Of a stretch of 64,000 nt of DNA, positions 51,198 through 60,202 are shown one piece after another; within the stretch, counting starts at the first letter, position 1, and each line of letters opens with the position of its first letter. This stretch comes from Mycobacterium sp. 852014-52450_SCH5900713 (GTDB lineage Bacteria > Actinomycetota > Actinomycetes > Mycobacteriales > Mycobacteriaceae): contig NZ_LZIL01000080.1 in the NCBI RefSeq assembly GCF_001667075.1, forward strand, positions 1 through 64,000, read 5' to 3'. The position numbers and the translations under genes are program-made. Below the pieces are notes generated by a model. It did not search any database and was not told the DNA's origin. It saw only the letters and a program-made list of their open reading frames with translations.

Positions 51198-52568
51198 ATG
51201 GCACGCACTCCGCAACTGCGCCAGGGGCTGTCGCAGCGCCAGCTCAGCATGATCGCCCTCGGCGGCGTCATCGGTGCCGGCTTGTTCGTCGGCTCGGGTG
51301 TGGTGATCAAAGACACCGGCCCCGCGGCGTTTGTGACGTACGCGCTGTGCGGCTTGCTGATCGTCCTGGTGATGCGCATGCTGGGCGAGATGGCGGCCGC
51401 GAACCCGTCGACCGGTTCGTTCGCCGATTACGCGGCTAAGGCGCTGGGCCGCTGGGCGGGATTCTCGGTCGCCTGGCTGTACTGGTACTTCTGGGTGATC
51501 GTGGTCGGCTTCGAGGCCGTCGCCGGCGGGAAAGTCCTCAACTACTGGTTCCACGCGCCGCTGTGGCTGCTGTCGCTGTGCCTGATGGTCTTGATGACGG
51601 CGACCAACCTGTTCTCCGTCTCGTCTTTCGGTGAGTTCGAATTCTGGTTCGCCGGAATCAAAGTCGCGACCATCGTGATCTTCCTCGGTGTGGGCACGGC
51701 CTTCGTGCTGGACCTCGTGCCGGGCCATCACGGCGGACTGGCCAACCTCACCGCGCACGGCGGCTTCTTCCCGAAGGGCGTCGGGGCCGTCTTCGCCGCC
51801 ATCGTGGTGGTGATCTTCTCCATGGTCGGCGCCGAAATCGTCACCGTGGCCGCGGCGGAAAGCCGGGACCCGGAACTGGCGGTCCAGAAGGCCACCAGAT
51901 CGGTGGTGGCGCGGATCGGCGTCTTCTTTGTGGGGTCGGTGTTCTTGTTGGTGGCGATATTGCCTTGGGACTCCGTGGAACTCGGCGCGTCGCCGTACGT
52001 GGCCGCGCTGAACCACCTGGGGCTGCGCGGCGCGGACCAGGTGATGAACGCCGTGGTGCTCACCGCGGTGCTGTCCTGCCTGAACTCCGGACTGTATACC
52101 GCGTCGCGCATGCTGTTCGTGCTCGCCGAGCGGGGCGAGGCCCCGACGCGGTTGGTCAGGTTGAGCGGGCGTGGCGTTCCGCACGTCGCGATTTTGTGCT
52201 CGTCGGCGGTCGGGTTCGGCTGCGTCATCATGGCGCGCGTCGCGCCCAACACCGTGTTCCTGTTCCTGCTCAACTCCTCGGGCGCCATCATCTTGTTCGT
52301 CTACTGGCTCATCGCGCTTTCGCAGATCACCTTGCGCCGCCGCACCCCCGCCGAAAAGTTGCGGGTGAAGATGTGGTTCTTCCCGGTATTGTCCATCCTC
52401 ACCCTGGCCGGAATCACCGCCGTGCTGGTGCAGATGGCCTTCGATCGCTCGGCGCGCAGCCAGCTCTGGCTCAGCCTGTTGTCGTGGGCGGTGGTGATCG
52501 GGGTGTACTTCGCCGCCCGCGCCCGCGGCCGAATGGGTAGCCGCAGTGCGATCCCCGCGGGGGAGTAG
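51198..52568 (+). CDS. gabP: amino acid (GABA) permease
   Basis: The 456-aa APC-family transporter has twelve membrane helices and the family opening LSMIALGGVIGAGLFVGSG, followed by PSTGSFADYAAKALGRWAGF and the SMVGAEIVTVAAAESRDPE loop. It corresponds to Rv0522, annotated as GABA permease GabP; the exact amino acid cannot be read from the sequence. The ATG at 51198 is used. Confidence 0.92.
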   Translation: MARTPQLRQGLSQRQLSMIALGGVIGAGLFVGSGVVIKDTGPAAFVTYALCGLLIVLVMRMLGEMAAANPSTGSFADYAAKALGRWAGFSVAWLYWYFWVIVVGFEAVAGGKVLNYWFHAPLWLLSLCLMVLMTATNLFSVSSFGEFEFWFAGIKVATIVIFLGVGTAFVLDLVPGHHGGLANLTAHGGFFPKGVGAVFAAIVVVIFSMVGAEIVTVAAAESRDPELAVQKATRSVVARIGVFFVGSVFLLVAILPWDSVELGASPYVAALNHLGLRGADQVMNAVVLTAVLSCLNSGLYTASRMLFVLAERGEAPTRLVRLSGRGVPHVAILCSSAVGFGCVIMARVAPNTVFLFLLNSSGAIILFVYWLIALSQITLRRRTPAEKLRVKMWFFPVLSILTLAGITAVLVQMAFDRSARSQLWLSLLSWAVVIGVYFAARARGRMGSRSAIPAGE

Positions 52569-52588
52569 CAACCCAGTGCCTCGGGCGG

Positions 52589-53116
52589 TTAATCGTCACC
52601 GCTTTGCCGACCGGCTGACATGTGGCGGGGCATCCGCATGTGTTCCTCGGCGCGACCCCATGTCACCGTCGGGACGAATCGCTCGTCAGTCCAAGTCACC
52701 GATTCCACCCGCACCCGTCCCCGCCAGTTCTTCACGATTTCGGCGTGCACCGGCCAGCGGATGAAACGGCGTAAATCGCTTCTGCTGTCCCAGACGGATA
52801 GCGATCCGCCGCGGCACTCCGCAGGCTTGCCCCAGAGCCACAGTCCGACCGCTCCGTGCATGATCGGCCAGCTTTGCGCCAGCCTCAAACCCAGTTCGGC
52901 GACCTGCTGCCAATCCTGTTCGGATTCGCTATGAAAGTCGGTGAAACTCACTACAACCGGGAACCGGGTCGAGTCGGACGGGCCCGGCAGCCAGTCGGTG
53001 CTGATGAGCCCGGCGCCGGGTGTGATCGGCGGTTGGCCCGCCGCTTTCGCCTCACCCGAGGATGGCCGGCCGTCGTCACCACTGGCCAAGACGTCGCCGC
53101 GTTGCGTTGTGGTCAT
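52589..53116 (-). CDS. hypothetical protein, monooxygenase-like
   Basis: This 175-aa protein starts at the ATG at 53116. The central part (PVVVSFTDFHSESEQDWQQV; GAVGLWLWGKPAECRGGSLSV; SRSDLRRFIRWPVHAEIVKNW) resembles dimeric ABM-type haem or small-molecule monooxygenases in which a short strand pattern is followed by a helix, but no family is certain. It is divergent from the MarR gene across 114 A+T-rich bases. Confidence 0.7.
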   Translation of the reverse strand: MTTTQRGDVLASGDDGRPSSGEAKAAGQPPITPGAGLISTDWLPGPSDSTRFPVVVSFTDFHSESEQDWQQVAELGLRLAQSWPIMHGAVGLWLWGKPAECRGGSLSVWDSRSDLRRFIRWPVHAEIVKNWRGRVRVESVTWTDERFVPTVTWGRAEEHMRMPRHMSAGRQSGDD

Positions 53117-53184
53117 GGACAGCTCCTATGTCAAATGGCAGCGCGGCAAGCCCGTACCGCCTGACAAAATAATAAGCGTACATA

Positions 53185-53225
53185 GATGATATGACAATGC
53201 ATATAAAATGCCGATGTCTATCATC
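53185..53225 (+). promoter_or_regulatory. candidate MarR operator in an A+T-rich divergent promoter
   Basis: gatgatatgaca (53185-53196) and tgtctatcatc (53215-53225) are near-perfect inverted arms (one extra base in the left one) around an A+T-rich core with tgcatataaaatgc. They lie just before the MarR start, in the promoter shared with the divergent hypothetical gene. Confidence 0.5.
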
Positions 53226-53230
53226 ACGAC

Positions 53231-53653
53231 ATGGCACGAAAGTCGACGCGTCCAGATCTTGCGGCAATGCTCGTGCGGCTGACCCGGCAAGCCGTGGCCG
53301 CCGAGCGGCCGGTGCTGGCGGCGCACGGCCTGTCGATGTGGGGTTACGTCATTCTCAGCGCCCTTGATGGCTCGCCGATCCGCACGCAGGCGGCCCTCGC
53401 CGAGGCGATCGGCGCCGACAAGACGCGCATCATTCCCACGCTCGATGAACTGCAGGAGCGCGGCTACATCGAACGCTCACCCGATCCCGATGACCGTCGC
53501 GCGCGCCTGCTGGCGATCACCAGCGCCGGACGGTCGATCAAGAGTGCCGCGCAGCGCGACATCCAAGCCGGCGAGGAGCGCTGGCTCGGGCAGCTGTCCA
53601 CCAGCGACCGAACCGTCTTTCTGCGCGTGCTGCGCCAGCTGGCGTTCGGATGA
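53231..53653 (+). CDS. MarR family transcriptional regulator
   Basis: This 140-aa winged-helix protein has the MarR core RTQAALAEAIGADKTRIIPT as recognition helix and the wing ERGYIERSPDPDDRRARLLA. It probably represses itself and the divergent hypothetical gene. The PrimPol gene follows after 61 bases. The effector is unknown. Confidence 0.93.
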   Translation: MARKSTRPDLAAMLVRLTRQAVAAERPVLAAHGLSMWGYVILSALDGSPIRTQAALAEAIGADKTRIIPTLDELQERGYIERSPDPDDRRARLLAITSAGRSIKSAAQRDIQAGEERWLGQLSTSDRTVFLRVLRQLAFG

Positions 53654-53714
53654 ACACGTCGAGCGCACGCCGCAGTGCAATCCGGGGCTGGTGTGGACCG
53701 CCGGTCGGTGTGCC

Positions 53715-54677
53715 ATGACAGCCGAGGAGCGGCGCGCCGGCGTTGATCTGACCAACCTGGACCAGCCGCTGAGCCCGGACGCCGGAGCCACCAAGCGTGA
53801 GCTGATCGACTACCTGGATGCGGTCGCCGACCGAATGTTGCCCGTCCTGGCCGGTCGCGCGCTCACGGTGCTGCGCCTGCTGCGGGGCCAGGCCGCGTTC
53901 ATGCAGAAGAACGTGCCGAAGTACGCACCGGCCTGGGTGCGGACCGTCCCGGTATGGGCCGACGCATCGAAACGCCAAGTGCACTATGTCGTCTGCGACG
54001 ACCGGCGGACGCTGCTTTGGCTGGCCAATCAGCGCGCCCTCGAATACCACCCGTCGCTCGGACTGGTCGATGACCTGCGTCGGCCCACCCATTTGGTGCT
54101 CGACCTCGACCCGCCGGCCGACGGCGACTTCCCCGCCGTGGTCGCCGTCGCCTACCTGGTCCGGCAGGCGTTGGCCGACAGCCGTTTGGCGGGCGCGGTG
54201 AAGACCAGCGGCGCCAAGGGCATTCACGTCTTCGTGCCGGTCGACGGCACGGCCGCGGTGGACGACGTTGCGGCGGCTACCCGGGCGCTCGCCGCCCGCG
54301 TCGAAGCGCTCGACCCGCAAAGGGCGACAACGGCTTTCATCGTGGCCGACCGCGCCGGCAAGGTGTTCGTCGACTCCACCCGGGCCGGCGGGGCGACCGT
54401 CGCCGCCGCCTACAGCCCGCGCCTGCGGCCGGGCATGCCGGTGTCCTTTCCGCTCGCCTGGTCGGATCTCGATTCCGTACGTCCCGGCGACTTCACCATC
54501 CACACGGCGATCGCTGCCCTTGCCGGGCGCGATCCGTGGTCCGAGCACATGCCTGATCCGCAGCGTCTGCCGGACGATCTGATCGAGCAGGGCCGCGCGA
54601 TTCCGGTCGCCCGGCTGGCCGCTATGCACGAGGGCAAACGGCGCGCGCGGGCCCGCCGGACGACCCCTGGGGCTTGA
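53715..54677 (+). CDS. stand-alone LigD-type PrimPol (AEP polymerase) domain protein
   Basis: The 320-aa protein is an archaeo-eukaryotic primase-polymerase of the LigD-Pol type, without ligase or nuclease domains. Catalytic aspartates are in VLDLDPPADGD, the conserved SGAKGIHVFVPV follows, and the third metal-binding element is KVFVDSTRAGG before AAAYSPRLRPGMPVSFPLAW. Relatives PolD1/PolD2 in M. tuberculosis fill DNA gaps. The ATG at 53715 is used. Its long upstream frame is a shadow of the MarR gene. Confidence 0.9.
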   Translation: MTAEERRAGVDLTNLDQPLSPDAGATKRELIDYLDAVADRMLPVLAGRALTVLRLLRGQAAFMQKNVPKYAPAWVRTVPVWADASKRQVHYVVCDDRRTLLWLANQRALEYHPSLGLVDDLRRPTHLVLDLDPPADGDFPAVVAVAYLVRQALADSRLAGAVKTSGAKGIHVFVPVDGTAAVDDVAAATRALAARVEALDPQRATTAFIVADRAGKVFVDSTRAGGATVAAAYSPRLRPGMPVSFPLAWSDLDSVRPGDFTIHTAIAALAGRDPWSEHMPDPQRLPDDLIEQGRAIPVARLAAMHEGKRRARARRTTPGA

Positions 54678-54705
54678 CGACCTCCCGGGCGTGCGGGCGC
54701 CCGCC

Positions 54706-55098
54706 TTACTCGGTCCTGGTGAGCAATACCGCCTGCTCGAACGGCAGCCGGGCGAACACCGCGCGGCCCCGTGTCACGTACCGGGCCGCCTCGTCGTTGG
54801 TGACCACTCGCGGCTCGGCGATGCCGAAGCTCTTGCCGTTGCGGTGCATGCGCCCGCCTCCCGCGGCGATCAAGTTCTTCAGCCAGTCCCGGTCCGGGCC
54901 GTAGGTCAACAGGATCGCCACCCCGGGCTTGCCGTCGACAGCTGTGCTGAACACGTTCACCGGGGTGCGGTACGGCTTGCCCGAGCGGCGGCCGACGTGT
55001 TCGACGATGGCGAACGGCGGCAGCCGGCCGGCCCATAGCCGCTGAACTGGATTGGTGACGCGGCGGTTGAACCGGGCGAGCCCCTGCGGCATCTGCAT
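54706..55098 (-). CDS. deazaflavin-dependent nitroreductase-like protein
   Basis: This 130-aa protein has the Ddn/DUF385 split-barrel pattern: EHVGRRSGKPYRTPVNVFST, AILLTYGPDRDWLKNLIAAGG, with Arg/Gly/Lys in the F420 phosphate-binding region. Members use F420H2 to reduce various substrates. It holds the position of Rv0523c. The ATG at 55098 is used; a GTG-type longer start at 55134 is open. Confidence 0.88.
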   Translation of the reverse strand: MQMPQGLARFNRRVTNPVQRLWAGRLPPFAIVEHVGRRSGKPYRTPVNVFSTAVDGKPGVAILLTYGPDRDWLKNLIAAGGGRMHRNGKSFGIAEPRVVTNDEAARYVTRGRAVFARLPFEQAVLLTRTE

Positions 55099-55271
55099 AC
55101 CGCTATCCAACTCGCCTGCGCCGCCGGGTATCAACCCAACTTTTGGCTGCGATCGGGTCTAGCGTCTTAACATGGGCGACTCGCCAGGTAACGAAGCGGC
55201 AAGGCGATGCCTGACCCTTCCTGCTACACCCTGTAGTTGAACCGGCCGCGGGGGCTGGGACACTGGTTGTC

Positions 55272-56603
55272 ATGGGAAGCAGTGACCAGGCGACCGCGCA
55301 TGCCGCGACGACGGCGGCGTCGGCCCGGTTGTTCGAGGAGGCCTGCGCCGTCATCCCCGGCGGCGTGAACTCCCCGGTGCGCGCGTTCACCGCGGTCGGC
55401 GGGACCCCGCGCTTCATCACCGAGGCCCGCGGGTGCTGGCTCACCGACGCGGACGGCAATCGCTACGTCGACCTGGTCTGCTCCTGGGGCCCGATGATCC
55501 TCGGACACGCGCACCCCGCCGTCGTCGAAGCCGTCACCACGGCCGCGGCTTCCGGACTGTCGTTCGGCGCGCCCACTCCGGCGGAGAGCCGCCTGGCCGC
55601 CGAGATCATCGAGCGGGTGGCGCCGGTCGAACGGATACGGCTGGTCAACTCCGGCACCGAGGCGACGATGAGCGCGATCCGGCTGGCCCGCGGGTTCACC
55701 GGCAGGCCCAAGATCGTCAAGTTCTCCGGCTGCTATCACGGCCACGCCGACGCGCTGCTCGCCGACGCGGGCTCCGGGGTGGCGACGCTGGGTCTGCCGT
55801 CCTCGCCCGGGGTCACCGGCGCGGCGGCGGCCGACACGATTGTGTTGCCGTACAACGACATCGACGCCGTGCGCAGGGCGTTCGCCGAATTCGGCGACCA
55901 GATCGCCGCGGTGATCACCGAAGCCAGCCCAGGCAACATGGGCGTCGTCCCGCCCGTGGCCGGCTACAACGCGGGGCTGCGCGCGATCACCGCCGAGCAT
56001 GGCGCGCTGCTGATCGTGGACGAGGTGATGACCGGGTTCCGGGTCAGCCGAAGTGGTTGGTACGGAATCGATCCCGTCCCCGCCGACCTGTTCACCTTCG
56101 GCAAGGTGATGAGCGGCGGACTGCCCGCGGCCGCTTTCGGCGGACGCGCCGAGGTGATGGAGCGGCTGGCGCCGCTGGGGCCGGTGTATCAGGCCGGCAC
56201 GCTGTCGGGCAACCCGGTGGCGGTGGCCGCCGGCTTGGCGACCCTGCGCGCCGCCGACGCCGCGGTCTACGCCGCACTGGACGCCAACGCCGACCGGCTG
56301 GCCGGCCTGCTCTCCCAGGCGTTGACCAACGCCGCTGTGCCGCACCAACTTTCGCGGGCAGGCAACATGCTCAGCGTGTTCTTCGGCGACGCGCCGGTGA
56401 CCGACTTCGCGTCCGCGCGGGCCAGCCAGACGTGGCGCTACCCGCCGTTCTTTCACGCCCTGCTGAACGCGGGCGTCTACCCGCCCTGCAGTGCTTTCGA
56501 GGCATGGTTCGTCTCTGCGGCGCTGGACGACGCGGCGTTCGACCGGATCGCCGACGCCCTGCCCAACGCGGCCCGCGCCGCCGCCCAGGAGGACAAGCCC
56601 TGA
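55272..56603 (+). CDS. hemL: glutamate-1-semialdehyde 2,1-aminomutase
   Basis: HemL converts glutamate-1-semialdehyde to 5-aminolevulinate with PLP, completing the path begun by HemA. The 443-aa enzyme shows VIPGGVNSPVRAF, CSWGPMILGHAHP, INSGTEATMSAIRLAR-type VNSGTEATMSAIRLARG, the glycine-rich CYHGHADALLAD and the PLP lysine in FTFGKVMSGGLPAAAFGG. The ATG at 55272 is used. It starts a run of coupled genes leading into the cytochrome c maturation operon. Confidence 0.96.
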   Translation: MGSSDQATAHAATTAASARLFEEACAVIPGGVNSPVRAFTAVGGTPRFITEARGCWLTDADGNRYVDLVCSWGPMILGHAHPAVVEAVTTAAASGLSFGAPTPAESRLAAEIIERVAPVERIRLVNSGTEATMSAIRLARGFTGRPKIVKFSGCYHGHADALLADAGSGVATLGLPSSPGVTGAAAADTIVLPYNDIDAVRRAFAEFGDQIAAVITEASPGNMGVVPPVAGYNAGLRAITAEHGALLIVDEVMTGFRVSRSGWYGIDPVPADLFTFGKVMSGGLPAAAFGGRAEVMERLAPLGPVYQAGTLSGNPVAVAAGLATLRAADAAVYAALDANADRLAGLLSQALTNAAVPHQLSRAGNMLSVFFGDAPVTDFASARASQTWRYPPFFHALLNAGVYPPCSAFEAWFVSAALDDAAFDRIADALPNAARAAAQEDKP

Positions 56604-57211
56604 TGGCCGAGCAAACCCGCGTCCACGTCGTGCGCCACGGCGAGGTGCACAACCCCAGCGGCGTCCTCTACGGCCGGCTGCCCGGGTTCCACCTGTCCGA
56701 CCGGGGCCGCGAGCAGGCGGCCGCGGTCGCCGATGCGCTGTCCGGCCGCGACATCGTCGCGGTGGTCGCATCTCCACTGCAGCGGGCCCAGGAAACCGCC
56801 GCGCCCATCGCCGCGAAGCACGACGTGGCCGTGGACACCGACCACGACCTAATCGAATCGGCGAACTTCTTCGAGGGCCGACGCGTCGGCCCCGGGGACG
56901 GCGCCTGGCGCGACCCGCGGGTCTGGTGGCACCTGCGCAATCCGTTCACCCCGTCGTGGGGCGAGCCGTACGCCGAGATCGCGGCGCGGATGACGACCGC
57001 GGTGGACAAGGCCCGCGCCCGCGCGGCCGGCAGCGAGGTCGTGTGCGTCAGCCATCAGCTCCCGGTGTGGACGCTGCGGCTGCACGTGACCGGCCAGCGC
57101 CTGTGGCACGACCCGCGGCGCCGCGAGTGCGGGCTGTGCTCGATCACCACCCTGGTGTACGAGGGCGACCGGCTGGTCGACGTCGAGTATCAGGAACCGG
57201 CGGGCGGTTGA
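56603..57211 (+). CDS. histidine phosphatase family protein
   Basis: The 202-aa protein has the nucleophile in VHVVRHGEVHNPSG, LSDRGREQAAAVAD, SPLQRAQETAAPIA and a second His in VVCVSHQLPVWTL. It corresponds to Rv0525. The ATG shares one base with the hemL stop (TGATG). The substrate is unknown. Confidence 0.92.
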   Translation: MAEQTRVHVVRHGEVHNPSGVLYGRLPGFHLSDRGREQAAAVADALSGRDIVAVVASPLQRAQETAAPIAAKHDVAVDTDHDLIESANFFEGRRVGPGDGAWRDPRVWWHLRNPFTPSWGEPYAEIAARMTTAVDKARARAAGSEVVCVSHQLPVWTLRLHVTGQRLWHDPRRRECGLCSITTLVYEGDRLVDVEYQEPAGG

Positions 57212-57213
57212 TC

Positions 57214-57801
57214 ATGCGGCGACTGGCGACGGCCGGGGTCGTACTGACGACCCTGGTCGCCGGCTGTTCTTCCGGTCGCGACGCGGTGGCCCAGGGCGGC
57301 ACGTTCGAATTCGTTTCGCCCGGCGGGAAGACCGACATCTACTACAACCCGCCGACCAGCCGCGGCCACCCCGGTCCCCTGTCCGGGCCGGACCTGGCGG
57401 ACCCCGCTCATCCGCTGTCGCTGGACGATCCGATCTTCGGCGGCCGCGTCGTCGTCATCAACATCTGGGGGCAGTGGTGCGGCCCATGCCGGGCCGAGGT
57501 CAGCCAACTGCAGCAGGTGTACGACGCCACCCGCGACAAGGGGGTGTCCTTTCTCGGCATCGACGTGCGCGACAGCAACCGGCAGGCGGCGCTGGACTTC
57601 GTCAACGACCGCCACGTGACGTTCCCCTCCATCTACGACCCGGCGATGCGCACGCTGATCGCGTTCGGCGGCAAGTACCCGACCACCGTGATCCCGTCCA
57701 CGCTCGTCCTGGACCGGCAGCACCGGGTCGCGGCGGTGTTCCTGCGCGAACTGCTGGTGGCCGACCTGCAGCCCGTGGTGCAGAAGTTGGCCCAGGAGTG
57801 A
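57214..57801 (+). CDS. TlpA/ResA-like thioredoxin lipoprotein
   Basis: This 195-aa exported lipoprotein keeps the cysteines of apocytochrome c reduced, or serves a related oxidoreductase role. The lipobox LVAGC places the lipid on C18. The thioredoxin fold carries the redox motif NIWGQWCGPCRAE at about residues 84-96 and the cis-Pro segment TVIPSTLVLDRQ. It corresponds to Rv0526 and overlaps ccdA by 4 bases, in the cytochrome c maturation operon. Confidence 0.94.
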   Translation: MRRLATAGVVLTTLVAGCSSGRDAVAQGGTFEFVSPGGKTDIYYNPPTSRGHPGPLSGPDLADPAHPLSLDDPIFGGRVVVINIWGQWCGPCRAEVSQLQQVYDATRDKGVSFLGIDVRDSNRQAALDFVNDRHVTFPSIYDPAMRTLIAFGGKYPTTVIPSTLVLDRQHRVAAVFLRELLVADLQPVVQKLAQE

Positions 57802-58577
57802 GCGGGTTCACCCAGATCGCCGCCGCCGGACCGCTCCTGGTGGCCCTCGGGGCGTGCCTGCTGGCGGGGCTGGTGTCGTTCGCCTCGCCCTGCGTGGTGC
57901 CGCTGGTACCCGGCTACCTGTCCTACCTGGCCGCCGTTGTCGGCGTGGACGAGCAACCGCCGCCCGGCGCCATCAAGGCCCCACCGTCGGCGCGCTGGCG
58001 GGTCGCGGGCTCGGCGGCGCTGTTCGTTGCCGGGTTCACCACGGTGTTCGTGCTGGGCACCGTTGCCGTCCTCGGCATGACGACCGCACTGATCACCAAC
58101 CAGCTGCTGCTGCAGCGGGTCGGCGGCGTCCTGACGATCGTGATGGGGCTGGTGTTCGTCGGCCTCATCCCGGCCCTGCAACGCCAGGCGCGGTTCAGCC
58201 CGCGGCAGCTGACGACGGTCGCCGGGGCGCCGCTGCTGGGCGCGGTATTCGCGCTGGGCTGGACGCCGTGCCTGGGGCCGACGCTGGCCGGCGTGATCAC
58301 CGTGGCCTCGGCCACGGACGGCGCGAGCGTGGCCCGCGGGATCACGCTGGTGATCGCGTACTGCCTCGGGCTGGGCATCCCGTTCGTGCTGCTGGCCTTC
58401 GGCTCGGCGGGCGCGGTGGGGGCGCTGGGCTGGCTGCGCCGCCACACCCGGGCCATCCAGATCTTCGGGGGCGCGCTGCTCATCGCGGTCGGTGCGCTGC
58501 TGGTCAGCGGGGCGTGGAACGACTTCGTCTCCTGGCTGCGCGACGCCTTCGTGTCCGACGTGAGGCTGCCGATTTGA
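57798..58577 (+). CDS. ccdA: CcdA cytochrome c biogenesis membrane protein
   Basis: CcdA carries reducing equivalents across the membrane to the thioredoxin-like lipoprotein. The 259-aa protein has six or so helices and the paired redox cysteines in FASPCVVPLVPGYLSYLA and GWTPCLGPTLAGV. The GTG at 57798 overlaps the upstream stop (GTGA). It corresponds to Rv0527. The resB start overlaps its end. Confidence 0.94.
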   Translation: MSGFTQIAAAGPLLVALGACLLAGLVSFASPCVVPLVPGYLSYLAAVVGVDEQPPPGAIKAPPSARWRVAGSAALFVAGFTTVFVLGTVAVLGMTTALITNQLLLQRVGGVLTIVMGLVFVGLIPALQRQARFSPRQLTTVAGAPLLGAVFALGWTPCLGPTLAGVITVASATDGASVARGITLVIAYCLGLGIPFVLLAFGSAGAVGALGWLRRHTRAIQIFGGALLIAVGALLVSGAWNDFVSWLRDAFVSDVRLPI

Positions 58578-60202
58578 GGCAAGTTCTCGCTTGGGCCCGC
58601 AACACCTGGCGCGCGCTGACGTCGATGGGCACCGCGCTGGTGTTGCTGTTCCTGCTCGCGCTGGGAGCGATCCCCGGGGCGCTGCTGCCGCAGCGCAGCC
58701 TCAACGCCGGCAAGGTCGACGACTACCTGAAGGCCCACCGGGTCATCGGGCCATGGCTCGATCGGCTGCAGGCCTTCAACGTGTTCTCCAGCTTCTGGTT
58801 CACGGCCATCTACGTCCTGCTGTTCGTCTCGCTAGTCGGCTGCCTGACCCCGCGGATGATCGAGCACGCTCGCAGCCTGCGCGCCACCCCGGTGGCCGCC
58901 CCGCGCAACCTGGCCCGGCTGCCCAAGCACGCCAGCGCCGAGATCGAAGCCGGCGCCGACGAACTGAACGCCTTGGCGAACGAGATCACCGGCCGGCTGC
59001 GCGGCTGGCGCACGGCCATCCGGCACGAAGGCGAAGCCGTCGAGGTGTCCGCCGAGAAGGGCTATCTGCGCGAGTTCGGCAACATCGCCTTCCACTTCTC
59101 GCTGCTGGGCCTGCTGGTCGCGGTGGCCGTCGGCAAGCTGTTCGGCTACGAGGGCAACGTCATCGTGATCGCCGACTCCGGCCCGGGGTTCTGCTCGGCC
59201 TCGCCGGCCGCATTCGATTCGTTCCGCGCCGGCAACACCGTCGACGGCACGTCGCTCAACCCGATCTGCATACGCGTCAACGACTTCCAGGCGCACTACC
59301 TGCCGTCCGGGCAGGCCACCTCGTTCGCCGCCGACATCGACTACCAGGCCGGGCACGATCTGGCGGCCAACAGCTGGCGGCACTACCTCTTGGAGGTCAA
59401 CCACCCGCTGCGGGTCGGCGGCGACCGGGTGTACCTGCAGGGCCACGGCTACGCGCCCTCCTTCACCGTGACCTTCCCGGACGGTCAGACGCGCTCGTCG
59501 ACCGTGCAATGGCGACCCGACAATCCGCAGACCCTTCTCTCGTCGGGCGTGGCGCGCATCGACCCGCCCGCGGGCAGCTATCCCAACTCCGCCGATCGCC
59601 GACAGCACGAAATCGCGATCCAGGGCCTGCTGGCGCCGACCGAGCAGCTCGACGGCACGCTCTTGTCGTCGCGCTTCCCGGCCCTGAACGCCCCCGCGGT
59701 AGCCGTCGACATCTACCGCGGCGACACCGGGCTGGACACCGGGCGACCGCAATCACTGTTCACACTCGATCCGCGGCTGATCCAGCAGGGCCGGCTGACC
59801 AGGGAAAAGCGGGTCAACCTGCGCGCCGGGCAGGAGGTGCGGATCGATCAGGGCCCGGCGGCCGGCACCGTCGTCCGCTTCGACGGCGCCGTGCCGTTCG
59901 TCAACCTGCAGGTATCCCACGACCCCGGGCAGGCCTGGGTGCTGGTCTTCGCCATCACGATGATGGCGGGCCTGGTGGTATCGCTGCTGGTGCGCCGGCG
60001 CCGGGTGTGGGTCAGGCTCACCCCGGGGGCCGGTACGGTGAACGTCGAACTGGGCGGGCTGGCGCGCACCGACAACTCCGGGTGGGGCGACGAGTTCGAG
60101 CGGTTGACCGAGCGGGTGCTCAACGGCCTGGGTGAGCCCGGCGTGGCGCACTCACCGAAGCCCCCCGCGTCCAAAAGGAGTTCTCAGGTGGACGTCAAAT
60201 GA
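58574..60202 (+). CDS. resB: ResB-type cytochrome c biogenesis protein
   Basis: ResB forms the System II haem delivery and ligation complex with CcsA. The 542-aa protein opens with MGTALVLLFLLALGAIPGAL and VFSSFWFTAIYVLLFVSLVG, then a large extracytoplasmic domain, and a last helix VLVFAITMMAGLVVSLLV. The TTG at 58574 overlaps the ccdA stop and gives LRQVLAWARNTW, which agrees with the homologue. Its end overlaps ccsA by ATGA. Confidence 0.92.
   Translation: MRQVLAWARNTWRALTSMGTALVLLFLLALGAIPGALLPQRSLNAGKVDDYLKAHRVIGPWLDRLQAFNVFSSFWFTAIYVLLFVSLVGCLTPRMIEHARSLRATPVAAPRNLARLPKHASAEIEAGADELNALANEITGRLRGWRTAIRHEGEAVEVSAEKGYLREFGNIAFHFSLLGLLVAVAVGKLFGYEGNVIVIADSGPGFCSASPAAFDSFRAGNTVDGTSLNPICIRVNDFQAHYLPSGQATSFAADIDYQAGHDLAANSWRHYLLEVNHPLRVGGDRVYLQGHGYAPSFTVTFPDGQTRSSTVQWRPDNPQTLLSSGVARIDPPAGSYPNSADRRQHEIAIQGLLAPTEQLDGTLLSSRFPALNAPAVAVDIYRGDTGLDTGRPQSLFTLDPRLIQQGRLTREKRVNLRAGQEVRIDQGPAAGTVVRFDGAVPFVNLQVSHDPGQAWVLVFAITMMAGLVVSLLVRRRRVWVRLTPGAGTVNVELGGLARTDNSGWGDEFERLTERVLNGLGEPGVAHSPKPPASKRSSQVDVK

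Noticed and set aside
54693..54704. 12-base palindrome gcgggcgcccgc between PrimPol and the deazaflavin gene
   Set aside because: It is too short and G+C-rich to distinguish from chance in this genome.
55224..55236. Small inverted repeat ctaca-ccc-tgtag upstream of hemL
   Set aside because: Five-base arms are not enough evidence for an operator.
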